A stretch of DNA of 64,000 nucleotides, taken from NCBI RefSeq assembly GCF_004359215.1, contig NW_027152196.1:213123-277122 (forward strand). The letters are read 5' to 3'. The notes below the pieces were generated by a model, which worked only from the letters and a program-made list of their open reading frames with translations, was not told where the DNA came from and did not search any database. Each line of letters starts with the position of its first letter. Position 1 is the first letter of the stretch. The position numbers and the translations under genes are program-made. Below, in pieces: positions 22,258-33,009 of the stretch. Origin of the DNA: Bremia lactucae. Its lineage: Eukaryota; Oomycota; Peronosporomycetes; Peronosporales; Peronosporaceae.

Positions 22258-22904
22258 NNNNNNNNNNNNNNNNNNNNNNNNNNNNNNNNNNNNNNNNNNN
22301 NNNNNNNNNNNNNNNNNNNNNNNNNNNNNNNNNNNNNNNNNNNNNNNNNNNNNNNNNNNNNNNNNNNNNNNNNNNNNNNNNNNNNNNNNNNNNNNNNNNN
22401 NNNNNNNNNNNNNNNNNNNNNNNNNNNNNNNNNNNNNNNNNNNNNNNNNNNNNNNNNNNNNNNNNNNNNNNNNNNNNNNNNNNNNNNNNNNNNNNNNNNN
22501 NNNNNNNNNNNNNNNNNNNNNNNNNNNNNNNNNNNNNNNNNNNNNNNNNNNNNNNNNNNNNNNNNNNNNNNNNNNNNNNNNNNNNNNNNNNNNNNNNNNN
22601 NNNNNNNNNNNNNNNNNNNNNNNNNNNNNNNNNNNNNNNNNNNNNNNNNNNNNNNNNNNNNNNNNNNNNNNNNNNNNNNNNNNNNNNNNNNNNNNNNNNN
22701 NNNNNNNNNNNNNNNNNNNNNNNNNNNNNNNNNNNNNNNNNNNNNNNNNNNNNNNNNNNNNNNNNNNNNNNNNNNNNNNNNNNNNNNNNNNNNNNNNNNN
22801 NNNNNNNNNNNNNNNNNNNNNNNNNNNNNNNNNNNNNNNNNNNNNNNNNNNNNNNNNNNNNNNNNNNNNNNNNNNNNNNNNNNNNNNNNNNNNNNNNNNN
22901 NNNN
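22258..22904. other. Assembly gap (647 N)
   Basis: The flanks are the RT blocks GMSK and PYTAVSTPSGMLWEW. In the uninterrupted minus copy at 1-100 about 20 or more residues lie between GMSK and the window edge, so only some 70-80 bp of RT should be missing here. Confidence 0.98.
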
Positions 22905-24631
22905 ATCCCGTACACAGCAGTGAGCACCCCCAGTGGTATGCTCTGGGAATGGCTAGTGATGCCTCAGGGGCTTAGTAACGCCCCTGCAACATTCAACAGA
23001 TGTGTAACAAATCTGTTGAGACCGGTGCGGGATTTCGCACCGAGTTATTTCGACGATGTATTCGTCCATAGCCGGGCCATGGACGGTAAGACGGACGTGG
23101 AAGTTCATAAAACTCACGTTCGTCAGGTTCTTACACTTATGCGAAAGCATAAGTTGTATGCAAATCTCAAGAAGTGTATATTCGCTGCAAGCGAAATACC
23201 ACTTCTTGGGTGCATCGTCGGTAAACACGGCGTGCGCCCTGATCCCGGAAAGATCAAGGCAATCACCGACTGGCCAGTTCCAGTCGATGTCAAGGTACTT
23301 AGAAGGTTCCTTGGTTTAGCGGCGTACTTGCACAAGTACTCTCGCAATTATGCAGAGATGACAGTTCATCTCTCTCGTCTCTTGAAAAAAGACGAGAAAT
23401 GATTATAGAACGCTGATTGTCAGCGTTCATTTAAAGGTATCAAGTAAAGCTTGATGCAATCGCCCATCTTGGCGATCGCAGATCAAGACAGACCATTCCA
23501 CGTGGAATGTGACGCCAGCGATCTCGCAATCGGCTGCGCGTTAATGCAATACGGTACAGACGGTGCGGAGCGCGTCGTCTGTTACCAATCGCGTCAGCTG
23601 CAACCAGCTGAACGCAATTACCCAGTGCATGACAAGGAACTCGTTGCCATGAAATATGCATTGGCTAAATTTAGGGTCTATCTCCTAGGAGATAGACCGT
23701 TCATCGTATATTCGGACCATGCGTCATTACGCACGGCCGAAACAGCCCACGCCTCTCGCAAAGAATGGCGTGGTGGCTATCCTTCTTCGCGGAGTATAAT
23801 TTCTCCGTGGAATATAAATCAGGACGACTTAATGTCGTCGCTGATGCGTTATCACGCCTACCCGATATCGAGCCGGTTGCGCATTCGAACAGGAAAGGTA
23901 ATCCCACTGATGCAACACTCATTTAAAATCAACATTGTTTGGTGACATAAAAGAGCCTACACAGAAATAAGGACCTTCTGCGTTTAATGGATCATGAACT
24001 AGGCTCGGATAGAGATTCACGATTCACGAAGAAGATCTGGTAATCTGTGTTCCGATCTCTCGGAACACGGCTGACTATGTCAACATTTGATCACCCCGAA
24101 ACAGATGGTCAAACAAAACGCGTAAATTGCGTCCTCAAAGAGATACTTCGGTCACGTCCAATCGTATCCGGATTAGAGCAAGTTTTTACCGATGGTCGAA
24201 TTCGCCATCAATAATTCAGTGCATGCGTCTACAACGCATACACCGTTCTTCGTGAATGGCTTACGCCATCCACGCATACCCACCCAATTAGAAGGATCCT
24301 CTAGTTTAAGGGGGGGTTGGACTCGCACGTGCAAAACCATTTCTGGCTCATGCTCATCAAGCGTCTAATATACCAACGACGCGAGTGATATCGATGTCGA
24401 AGGAATCGAAATCGAAGATGAGAAAGATCTCAAGGCAGTGCGTACAAAGCGCGCTGAAAATGACAAAATAAATGATACGGCAAAGGAATTTCTGCTGACT
24501 CGAGAATCGTTTTGTACAGGATTCTATTGCTAACGCAGTGGACCGTCAGAAACGGAACGCAGACAAAATGGAAGAGCAAATGTTCTTTTACTTAACATTG
24601 ATGACTTAGTACTACTCTAAACTTTACCTTG
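22905..24631 (+). pseudogene. Family A pol: RT core, RNase H, integrase remnants
   Basis: 22911-23402 is open and carries TAVSTPSGMLWEWLVMPQGL, NAPATFNRCV, the catalytic YFDDVFVHSR (motif C intact), GCIVGKHGVRPDPGK and RRFLGLAAYLHKYSRNYAEM. 23451-23945 carries RNase H (FHVECDASDLAIGCALMQYG, YPVHDKELVAMKYALAKFRV, VYSDHASLRTA). After about 23945 most of the integrase is deleted. SDRDSRF, LTMSTFDHPETDGQTKRVN and NGRANVL remain with stops. The order RT-RNase H-integrase on plus, followed by the antisense frame and the 3' LTR, makes this the clearest example of the family A layout. Confidence 0.8.
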
Positions 24632-25555
24632 CACCGGTTGGAGTTCGTTTCTTAAACTTAACACGAATTGCGAAAAATCTTTGAAGCCAGGCTTCGCGTC
24701 CAATAATTTTGACATTGCGAATAAACGCGCTCCAGGCTTGCATCAGCGAGAATTTATCTCGCTCGTTGTTGCCACTATATCATCGATGCTTGAGAAAAAC
24801 ATCCAGATATCTTCCTCAGCACGAAAATTCTTGGCGCTGAAATCAAGGTCATGTAGCTTTGTTGCAATGAATAAGGGATATTTATTGTCAAGAGTGGTCT
24901 CTCCAGACAAGCTATTGACTAGCCATTCGGGCAAAAGTCACGGTTCTCCTCAGGGGCGAGACGAGACATTTTATTGTCTACACTCCCCTGAGTGGTACAC
25001 ACTGAAGCAGGGGTACCACAAGAACTTTTATTACGGTAGCTTACGCCATCGTCTTCACCACGCACAGAAATATGTGCGGGTGACCGCACGGGAGACGGAG
25101 CGGGCGATGAGGATTCATCCTCATCGTCGGAACTGAACATGCTGTAGCGAATGCTACCAACACGTCGACTCGGATGAGCCCCCTCATTCAAAGGCTCATA
25201 GTCAGCCGCCTGAAGATGATCAGGTGACTGTTCTGCTCTCCCCGAGTCGGCCATTCGTCCGACTTGCATTCTTAGTCGACCTCCAAAGTGGGGTCGCATT
25301 CACGTGGAGAATCACTACGCGCACCTGCAACATCTAGTGTTGCGGGCGAAGGCGATACTACGGCAGACGGAACATCTGCCGCAAGATCAATAATGCGTTG
25401 CCCGCGGCTACATGAACCGCAGCCGAAGGCTCTGCACTATCCGCCCACCGCATGGACCTTTTGACCATGCGATAGAATAAAAATATGATGGTTCTGACCA
25501 ATCAACATCGTTTTTAATCAAGTGGTCTAATAGTGATCACTCTATCCAATGACAG
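24632..25555 (-). pseudogene. Antisense reading frame of family A (aORF1, copy 2)
   Basis: On the minus strand, frames 25299-24919 and 24934-24743 give RMADSGRAEQSPD, QAADYEPLNEGAH, SSDDEDESSSPAPSPVRSPA, ISVRGEDDGVSYR, GTPASVCTTQGSVD.KMSRLAPE, then WLVNSLSGETT..NKYPLFIATKLH.LD.SAKNFRAEED and SIDDIVATTSEINSR. This matches copies 1 and 3. Pol lies on the plus strand up to 24631 and the polypurine tract and 3' LTR follow at 25574, so the frame sits antisense between integrase and LTR. A few frame changes inactivate it. No known fold was recognised. Confidence 0.6.
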
Positions 25556-25573
25556 TCGGAGTGATTGTCGTTT

Positions 25574-25586
25574 AAGGGAGGGGTGA
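25574..25586 (+). promoter_or_regulatory. Polypurine tract
   Basis: AAGGGAGGGGTGA before the LTR start, identical in core to 13271-13281. Confidence 0.8.
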
Positions 25587-26018
25587 TGAAACGGGGTGTA
25601 TCGTAACGTGAGATTAACACTTAAAGGTGGTTAATTAATATTATCGATAGGTAGAAAATATTTGAAGAATATTACTTTATGTAGTAATATATAGAAAACT
25701 TATCCATTCGTAGATATATGCCAATATAGCTACTTGCTCCGCGGTCCAGTCTGTGCTGGACGCGCGCAAAGAGAGAGAGACAGATAAGATTTTATTTACA
25801 TTTTTGTATTAGCTCATAATTAAGTTAGTATTAAAAAGATAGATTCAATAGAACTCAATAATATTAAAATACACTTTTCATTTAACCTTCTTTAAAGTAA
25901 ATGTTTCAAAGAGAGTCTTCCTCTGCACGTACTAGTGTACGTGAAGTGACGTGAGGCACCCCTCGCACTGAAGCAGTGCGAAGTGGACTTGTACTGAAGC
26001 AGAACAAGTTGCAGTGCC
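25587..26018 (+). mobile_element. Family A 3' LTR, last bases lost
   Basis: Begins TGAAACGGGG and reaches GCAGTGCC, where it passes straight into the end of a family B LTR. U5 has CGCACTGAAGCAGTGCG and, with one change, the second hairpin. It is the 3' LTR of the plus-strand element at 21.2-26.0 kb. Confidence 0.8.
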
Positions 26019-26103
26019 GGATTACCGTTCCCGTGACGTCACTTAAACTAAGGCTTCTGGTTCGTTGAGTGAGGTCGCTTAGGTGCCCACCAACTATCTC
26101 ACT
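26019..26103 (+). mobile_element. Family B LTR end and leader fragment
   Basis: ATTACCGTTCCCGTGACGTCA matches the B LTR end at 10823-10842 and the following bases match the B leader (GAGGTCGCTTAGGTGCCCACCAACTA). It is cut at 26103/26104 by the start of the duplicated block. Confidence 0.6.
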
Positions 26104-26305
26104 GCCGCCGGCAGCTGACTCCACAGGGTGTTTAGTAATCACACTGTGATCTTGTGCAGTCGTACTAATGACCGTACCACAAGTGAGGCACTCGTAACAC
26201 ATATACATGCTTGTGGACGCTCCAAACGCTCATCAGATTGCCATCTAATGAAGAAGTGAGAGGCATCTTTACGGATCGATGCTGTTAGCTGATTTTTGGC
26301 TTATA

Positions 26306-27849
26306 TTATCTAAGCCAAGGTAAACCTAGGATGGCATCAAATTTGCCATCCAAATTCAGTACGATGACATCATCATCGTACTGTAAATCTTTTAACGTGT
26401 GGTAGAATTTCACTACGCGTTTCATTACTGTTATCGATGCGCCTGTCGCTAGACGCACCGTCATCCACGTTAGAGGGATGTCGCGCTCAACATATTTGAG
26501 CCTACGACCCTTTAGCGACTGGCGACGAATGAAGTAATTCGACGCTCCGCAGTCCACTAGGGCTCTGGGTGACAAATCATTTGTCACTTTCAATTTCAAG
26601 GTGATGAGGGATACCTCATCACCTGGTGCAGAGACACATAATGATTGTGTGTCTGGAGCAACTCTAGTCAAGAGATTTGAAGTTCTCGTGAGGTTGCTGG
26701 ATCAGTAGGGCGTTGGGCCCCTACTGATCCCGACCGGTTTTTGGCGGTCCGCCTCGCTGTTGTGATCTCGCAACAACGTCGGACCCGCGACCGTTGCCCT
26801 TTTTGGCATTTGGTCCATAATTACGTTACCTCTCGGTACTGGGCGTGAGGCACTGCACTCATGAGCGTAGTGTCATAACTTCTGACAGCGGTTGCATTTC
26901 TGCAATAAAAAAAATCGCTTGTTGTTTGAATAGCGAAGTTTTTCGCTTTCCTTATGAGAGAGGTTCATAGGTTGTGGACCTCCAAGCTCGTGTCGTCTTG
27001 GAGAACGATACGATGACAAATTAGCTTGAGCCTATCTCAAGCTAAAGTCCTCCTTTTCCGCAACGGATAGTGCTTCTTCAAGCGTATCCAGTTTCAAGCG
27101 GAACAGGTGGGTCTTTACGGGACCATCCGTAAGACCTTGCATGAACACCGTAATCAACGTGTGTTCATGAACTGGGTTATTTGTAATACAACTCGCTAAT
27201 AGTCGTATGTGCTGGGCATATGCGTGCACATCACGCTTGCCTTGCTTGAGTTTCAGAAGCTCTGAACGAGCTCTGAACTCAGCCCTTGGTGGTTCAAACG
27301 TCTGTTTGAGTCGGGTTTTAAAAGCCTCTAGCGACCCAAAGACATATGGCTAGCGGAACTAAAGGCCCAATGCCGAAGTTTTGGCACGGCCTGCCAAATT
27401 TGATTGAGCAAATGCGACTTGCATTTGCTCGTCGATGATGAGACGAGCCCTTGTGGCATCGTCTAACTCGACAAACCATCTTAAGAGAGAGTCTTCTTCG
27501 ACTCCCCTAAACTTAGAGATATCAATCTTAAGGTTTCGGGACGACGCGTGTGCGTCACCAAAGGTAGAGGGGTCTGTACCTGCTGTAACCTCAACAGTTC
27601 TGCCCGTCGAGAGCCTTGCTGATTAAGCAAGCTTACCTTCTCCTTCGCCTCGTCAAGTTGATGTTGTATAAACTTGGCGATGACTAAATGGAGGGCATTT
27701 CTGTCCAAACCGGACAGAATGGCCAAGATGGCGTCATTCCTCAAGGTCAAACTCATTCGTCCGCACGCACTCCTTTCTATGGCACTAAGAAAGGAGTAGC
27801 TATCACACGAAACGTAATGCGTATTTCCAATATCATCGAATATGTCCAT
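26306..27849 (-). pseudogene. Family A gag and protease, copy 1
   Basis: From the ATG at 27849: a coiled gag N-terminus (DDIGNTHYVSCDSYSFLSAIER, FIQHQLDEAKEKVSLLNQQG), then after frame changes FGSLEAFK.RLKQTFEPPRAE, KQGKRDVHAYAQHIRLLASC, VFMQGLTDGPVKTHLFRLKL, a zinc knuckle CNRCQ..HYAHEC with a stop before its His, and a protease (ALVDCGASNYFIR with the catalytic Asp; DAILGLPWLR at the end). Gag packages RNA and the protease cleaves the polyprotein. Stops at 27481, 27032 and inside the knuckle inactivate it. Pol beyond the protease linker is lost at 26104. Confidence 0.8.
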
Positions 27850-27899
27850 GTCAGATGATGGAACTGTGGTCCTTGGACGGACTACTAACTACTACCAGG

Positions 27900-28342
27900 T
27901 GTAACGGGGCAGTGCCGACTTGTACTGCTGCGGTACAAGTCCACTTCGCACTGAAGCAGTGCGAAGTGGTGCCTCACGTCACTTCACGTACACTAGTACG
28001 TGCAATGGAAGACTCTCTTAAAAACAGTTACTTTAAAGACGCCTACATGAAAAGTGTATTTAATTTAAGTAAGTTCTTCTATTTCTATCTTTTTAATACT
28101 AACTTAATTATAAGCTAATACAACACATGTAAATAAAATCTTATTTGTCTCTCTCTCTTTGCGCGCGTTCAGCGCTGACAGGACCGCGGAGCAAGTCGAT
28201 CAAATGGCCTATATCTACCAATGGATAAGCTTTCTGAAAATTACTACACAAAATAATATTCTTCAAATATTATCCACCTTTTAGATAATGTTAATTAACA
28301 ACCTTAAAGTGTTTATTTCAGGTAATGATACACCCTGTTACA
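27900..28342 (-). mobile_element. Family A 5' LTR, copy 1
   Basis: 443 bp, minus orientation, complete ends. The bases just inside (27892-27899, complement of CCTGGTAG) are the primer binding site of the minus-strand gag. Outside it, from 28343, lies B LTR sequence, so the A element went into a B LTR. Confidence 0.88.
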
Positions 28343-28517
28343 GGCTCCACGTGCGCACTTGTGAACTAGGAAGAAGTAGTTTTCGGACTAAATTATATCC
28401 AATCGTATTCAACAAAAATTTATTATAACTAATCAGAAATGCCATCTCTGTAAATATGCACTGATACGTATTGCGAGCCTATTGTTTTAAATACCTCGTA
28501 TCTTGGATTACGCTAGT
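28343..28517 (-). mobile_element. Family B LTR fragment
   Basis: TCCACGTGCGCACTTG..TAGTTTTCGGACT..ATACCTCGTATC matches 42885-43045. It is bounded on both sides by family A LTR sequence. Confidence 0.65.
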
Positions 28518-28586
28518 TGTAACGGGGCACTGCCGACTTGTGCTACTACAGTACAAGTCCACTTCGTACTGCTTCAGTGCGAGTGG
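28518..28586 (-). mobile_element. Truncated family A LTR
   Basis: Only the first 69 bases in this orientation remain. A family D LTR begins at 28587 in the middle of it. In copy 2 the same LTR is complete at 36310-36736. Confidence 0.7.
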
Positions 28587-29083
28587 TGTAATGGGGCCCA
28601 CATCGGCTGGAGAACCGTTGTTATGATACATTTACTTTATGGGTAAAATACCCTTTTATCTAATTTTAAAATAGTTAGTTACTTAATCCCATTTATTATG
28701 GGTAACAATTGTGTTCGCCGCCAGATATAAATCTGGCGGCCAAAATCTATATTAAATTAGCTAGGATAAGGTTTTAAGGTTTTAAGATTTATATAATTTA
28801 ATAAAATGCAGTTCCCCTTTTGCTCTTAAAGCGTTAAGTGCCTTCCTAAGGCTTGCGCATTGATCTGTAAGAGAAAGAAGCCTTTCTAAGGTATATTCTC
28901 TTGGGCATTTGTTGCCACTTGGTTAGGCTGAAGGCCTCAAAGTTGCAAGAAACTAGGATTCTTTTCACTTTAATAGCTTGTAGGACACCCTGAGTTGTTA
29001 AACCCATTAGTTCAATAGAACTAAGTGACTCTATGAGTCTGAAAGTCTTCCTCTGACTGTAGGAGCGAGATAGCTCCGCTTCA
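28587..29083 (+). mobile_element. Family D 5' LTR (497 bp)
   Basis: TGTAATGGGGCCCACATCGG..TAGCTCCGCTTCA. It shares its inner parts (ACCCATAATAAAT, GCCGCCAGATATAAATCTGGCGGC hairpin, CTTCCTAAGGCTTGCGCATTGATC) with the minus copies at 43554-44020 and 50118-50299. It is followed by TGGTAGC and gag, so it is a 5' LTR. Confidence 0.8.
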
Positions 29084-29085
29084 TC

Positions 29086-29102
29086 TGGTAGCTCTCGTAG
29101 TC
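29086..29102 (+). promoter_or_regulatory. Primer binding site of family D
   Basis: TGGTAGCTCTCGTAG, two bases after the LTR. The first seven bases equal those of family A. Confidence 0.5.
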
Positions 29103-29143
29103 AATCTACGCCTGAGTATTTTAAAGACTTATCCCTCACGAAA

Positions 29144-29763
29144 ATGGAAGAGGTTCCAGAATTGTCAGAAACGCAACGCGCCGCTTATGACAAGCTCAAA
29201 ACCTTATTTGGGCTTGAACACGTGGAATTGATTACCTCCCAGGGACCAGAGGTCCTGCATGCGAGGCTTGAAGCCTTTATGCGGTACGAAGCCTCCCTGA
29301 TCGGTCAGGTACAGGACCATTTAGCGGCATCCATGCCAACCCGTACATCTCTGTACCTGACTCAGAGCCGAAAGCTCGCCCTTTAACTGTAAATGTGAAA
29401 ACATTTGAGGGGAAAGAGGTTGACAATCTCCCTTTTTAGATTAAGCAGATGGAAATGTCCATTAATTCTGCCTTGTTCTTAACAGAACGGCAAAAGGTAG
29501 CTATGGCCATTTCCAAACTTGGAGGTAGAGCCATGGAGTGGGCACCATCGTGCAGCACGTCCATAAACGACGCTTTTCCCTCATGCATCGTTTTGAATGT
29601 GGAGATTAGCAGTGCGGGACTGTGGTCACGACATGTCGTGAGAGTGCTTACAAATAAGCAATTAAACCGGTTATATGGGAACAAGGCAGCAATGAAAGCT
29701 GAAACTCGACAAAGGCTTCGCGCCATTTGTGTAAAGTGCCAGAGCTCATCAAAAAAAATATAA
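29144..29763 (+). pseudogene. Family D gag
   Basis: The first frame (29144-29386, 80 aa) has LSETQRAAYDKLKTLFGLEHVE and [21 protein letters not shown]. The second (29449-29763) has MSINSALFLTERQKVAMAIS, KLGGRAMEWAPSCSTSINDA and VVRVLTNKQLNRLYG, the capsid core of a gypsy gag. A stop at 29386 and loss of the rest disable it. The minus copy at 48890-49745 carries the same protein. A family A LTR follows at 29835. Confidence 0.7.
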
Positions 29764-29834
29764 AGCACTTTACAGAAAATCTTGGACAGAGGGTTGACAA
29801 TAAAGAATGCTGACGTGGCGGGATTGCTTGTGGG

Positions 29835-30273
29835 TGAAACGGGGCACTGCCGACTTGTAATGCTTCAGTACAAGTCCACTTCGCACTGTTTCGGTGCGAG
29901 TGGTGCCTTACGTCACTTCACGTACACTAGTACGTGCAGAGGAAGACTCTCTTTAAAACACTTGCTTTAGAGAGGGCTAAAATAAAACTGTTTTAATATA
30001 ATTAAGTTCCTCTGTTTCTATCTAATTAATACTAACTTAATTACATACTAATACAATACATGTAATAAAGTCTTATCTGTCTCTCTCATTGCGTGCGTCC
30101 AGTGCTGACTGGACCGCGGAGCAAGTAGATATAATTGCCCATATATTTCAATGGATCAGCTTTCCGAAATTACTATATAAAGAAAAATTCTCCAAATATT
30201 CTCTACCTTTTAGATAATATATTAATTAACAGCCCTTAAGTGTTAATTTCATGTAACGATACACCCCGTTACA
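29835..30273 (-). mobile_element. Family A 3' LTR, minus orientation
   Basis: 439 bp, TGAAACGGGG..CCCCGTTACA as seen on plus. On the minus strand it is preceded by TTTAAGGAAGGGGTGA (30274-30289), the polypurine tract, so it is the 3' LTR of a minus-strand element. Confidence 0.85.
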
Positions 30274-30352
30274 TCACCCCTTCCTTAAACAACAATCACT
30301 CTGACTACCATTAAACACAGTGGTCACTTTAAGACCACTTAATTGAAAACGA

Positions 30353-31610
30353 TGTTGATTGGTCAGAACCATCATTTTTTATGTTTTTCGCATAATTAAC
30401 GAGTCCATGCGGTATGGGATTGTGCGGCGCCTTCGGCTACGGTACATGCAGCCGCGGGTGGCGCATTATTGTCTCTTACGGCAGAGTTTCGTCTGCCGTA
30501 GTATCTTCTTCTCCTGCAATACTACATGTTTTGGGTGCACGTGGTGAGTCACCACGTGAGTGCGACCCCTCTTTGGAGGTCGACTATGAATGCGAGTTGG
30601 ACGAAATGGCCGACTCGGGGAGAGCAGAACAGTCGCCTGATCGTCGTCAGGCGGCTGACAACGAGACTTCAAATGAGGGGGCTCAATCTCTATAAACATG
30701 CTAAATGCATTCGCTATAGCATGTTTGGTTCTGACGCTGAGGATGATTCCTCATCGCCAGCACCGTCTCCTGTGCCGTCAACCTCACATATTTCTGTGCG
30801 TGGTGATGATGATGGCCTAAGCCATCGTCATAAAAGTTCTTGTGTTACCCCTGCTTCAGGGGGTACCACTCAGGGGAGCGTAGACACCTAACTGTCTCGT
30901 CTTGCCCCTGAAAAGAAGCCGTGGCTTTTGCCCAAACGGCTAATTAATAGCTTGTCTGGAGAGACTACTCCTCACAATAAATATCTCTTATTTATTGCAA
31001 CAAAGCAACATGGCCTTGATCCCAGCGCGAAGAACTTTCGCGCTGAGGAAGATTTGTATCTCGATACTTTCTTAAGCATCGATGGTATAGTGGCAACAAT
31101 AAGCGAGATAAAGTCTCGCTTATGCAGGCCTGGAATGTTTTTTTGCAATGTCAAAGACATTGGACGCGAAGCCTGGCTTCATAAACTTAACGCGATCCGC
31201 GTTAAGTTTAAGAAGCGAACTCCAACCGGTGCAAGAATTCAACTGAATCAGTTCCTCATCACGGTGGTTTAGAATACGTTCCACAAGGAAACGTTGACTT
31301 TCGTGAAAATCAACCAATGGTTGTGGTGGAGGAGGGAAAATTAGATCCAGACATGTGTGTCGGATCTAGAGGTGAAGTTCGACAATCTCGACCACTACCT
31401 ACATGTAATGGAGGAGGTCTTGAACAGAAGCGCGGTAAGCGTCGCTCGTTGGAGCAGATGGTGCAGGTTCACCGTATCGAACGGTTGGAAGACCGTTCGA
31501 AGACTGCGTAAACAATTTTGGAGTACGAACGGAAGTATCACACTCTTCATGATGAGCTGTCGTCAGCTCGTCGCGGTTTTCAGGATCTTCCGACCACAGA
31601 AGAATTTAAT
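30353..31610 (+). pseudogene. Antisense reading frame of family A (aORF1, copy 3, longest)
   Basis: This plus-strand copy shows the whole protein, about 420 residues across frame changes. In order: a start near KRC/M.LIGQ.HHF; the acidic disordered part (DPSLEVDYECELDEMADSGR, SDAEDDSSSPAPSP, ISVRGDDDGLSHRHKSS); LAPEKKPWLLPKRLINSL; the conserved block NKYLLFIATKQHGLDPSAKN, FRAEEDLYLDTFLSIDGIVA, TISEIKSRL, GREAWLHKLNAIRVKFKKRT; and a coiled C-terminus (RRSLEQMVQVHRIERLEDRS, YERKYHTLHDELSSARRGF). The start sits about 80 bp inside the 3' LTR of a minus-strand element. Function unknown. Confidence 0.6.
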
Positions 31611-31766
31611 TATATAAATTTATTTTTATCCCTCTTTAAAGTGTTATAAAGTGAGTCTTCCTCTGCTACTACTTGTGTACGTGAAGTGACGTGTGGCACC
31701 ATTTGCACTGAAGCAGTGCAAAGTGGACTTGTACTGAAGCAGTACAAGTCGTAGTGCCCCGTTACA
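31606..31766 (+). mobile_element. Truncated family A LTR (3' part)
   Basis: It ends GTAGTGCCCCGTTACA and is followed by CCTGGTAGC and gag. It keeps CACTGAAGCAGTG and GTACTGAAGCAGTAC. The first two thirds are missing where it joins the antisense frame. Confidence 0.75.
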
Positions 31767-31816
31767 CCTGGTAGCACTTCGTAGTCCGTTTAAGGACCAC
31801 AGCTCTATCATCTAAC

Positions 31817-32946
31817 ATGGCCATGTCAGATGATAATGGAAATATGCATCACGCTTCGCGAGATAGCTACTTCTTTCTAAGTGACATAGAAAGGAGTGCG
31901 GTCGAACGAATGAGTTCGGCCGTAGGAAACGATGCCATCTTGGCGATGCTGTCCAATTTGGACAGAGATGGCCTCCATTCAGCCATCGTCAAGTTCATAC
32001 AAGATGAACTTGACGAGATGAAGGAGAAGGTAGCCTTGCTGAATCAGCAAGGCTCTCAACAGGCAGAACTGTTGAGGTTACAACAGGTACAGACCCCTGT
32101 ACCTGGGATGACGCATACGCGTCGTCCGGGAACCTTAAAGATAGACATCTCTATGTATAGGGAGTCGAAGAGGACTCCCTTTTAAGGTGATTCGTCGAAT
32201 TTGACGTCATTAAGGCTCGTCACATCGTCGGCTAGCAAATGCAAGTCGCATTTGCTCAATCGAATATATCAGGTCGTGCCAAAACTTGAGCACTAGGCCT
32301 CAAGTTGCGCACCCATATGTATTTTGGCTCGCTAGAGGCTTTTAAAGGCCGGCTCAAACAGAAGTTTGAACCGCCTATAGCTGAGTACAGAGCTCGAACA
32401 GAAATTTTGAAACTCAAGCAAGGCAAGCGTGATGTTCACGCTTATGCCCATCATATCCGACTCTTAGCGAGTTGTATCACGAACAACCCAGTTCATGAAT
32501 GCACGTTGATTACGGTGTTCATGCAAGGTCTTACGGATGGTCCCGTAAAGATTTACCGGTTCCACTTGGAACTGGATACGCTGGAAGAAGCAGTATCCGT
32601 TGCGGAACAGGAAGACTTTAGTTTGAAACAGGCTCAAGCTAATTTGTCATCGTATAGTCCTCCGAGACGACAAGAGCTTGGAGGTCGAGAACCTATGGAC
32701 CTCTCTTACGTCGTAAGCGAGAGACCTCGCTTTTCGAACACTACGCGATTGCGGAGATGCAATCGCTGTCAAAATTTAGGTCACTACGCTCATGAGTGCA
32801 GTGCCTCACGCCCAGTACCGAGAAGTGCTAAACGTAATTATGGACAGAATGCCAAAAAGGTGAACGGTAGCGAGTCTGACGTTATTGCGAAATCGCAACA
32901 GCGAGGCGGACCGCCGAAAAGCTCATTTCGCCTTTCCCTTAAATAA
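31817..32946 (+). pseudogene. Family A gag, best preserved copy
   Basis: Frame 1 (31817-32185) has DRDGLHSAIVKFIQDELDEM, KEKVALLNQQGSQQAELLRL. After a shift near 32183, frame 2 (32305-32946) has MYFGSLEAFKGRLKQKFEPP, KQGKRDVHAYAHHIRLLASC, VFMQGLTDGPVKIYRFHLEL and an intact CCHC zinc knuckle CNRCQNLGHYAHEC (32758-32799), which binds element RNA. It ends with a stop at 32946, before any protease. The next sequence (from about 33010) is pol on the opposite strand. Confidence 0.8.
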
Positions 32947-33009
32947 AATCAGAACTAATGACTATATTTTTTATATCTAAAAAACGGTCGGGGTCAGTAG
33001 GGGCGGGCC

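Larger units (their letters stand above)
26104..28566. repeat. Duplicated block, copy 1 (2463 bp)
   Basis: Same sequence as 33896-36358 at a constant offset of 7792 with no indels noticed. I counted seven differences in the first 65 bp, three near 26520-26550, and none that I noticed in the following 2 kb. It contains minus-strand protease, gag, PBS, an A LTR, and pieces of B and A LTRs. Confidence 0.9.

Noticed and set aside
22130..23402. Long frames across 22258-22904
   Set aside because: Same artefact of the assembly gap; the flanking RT parts are annotated separately.
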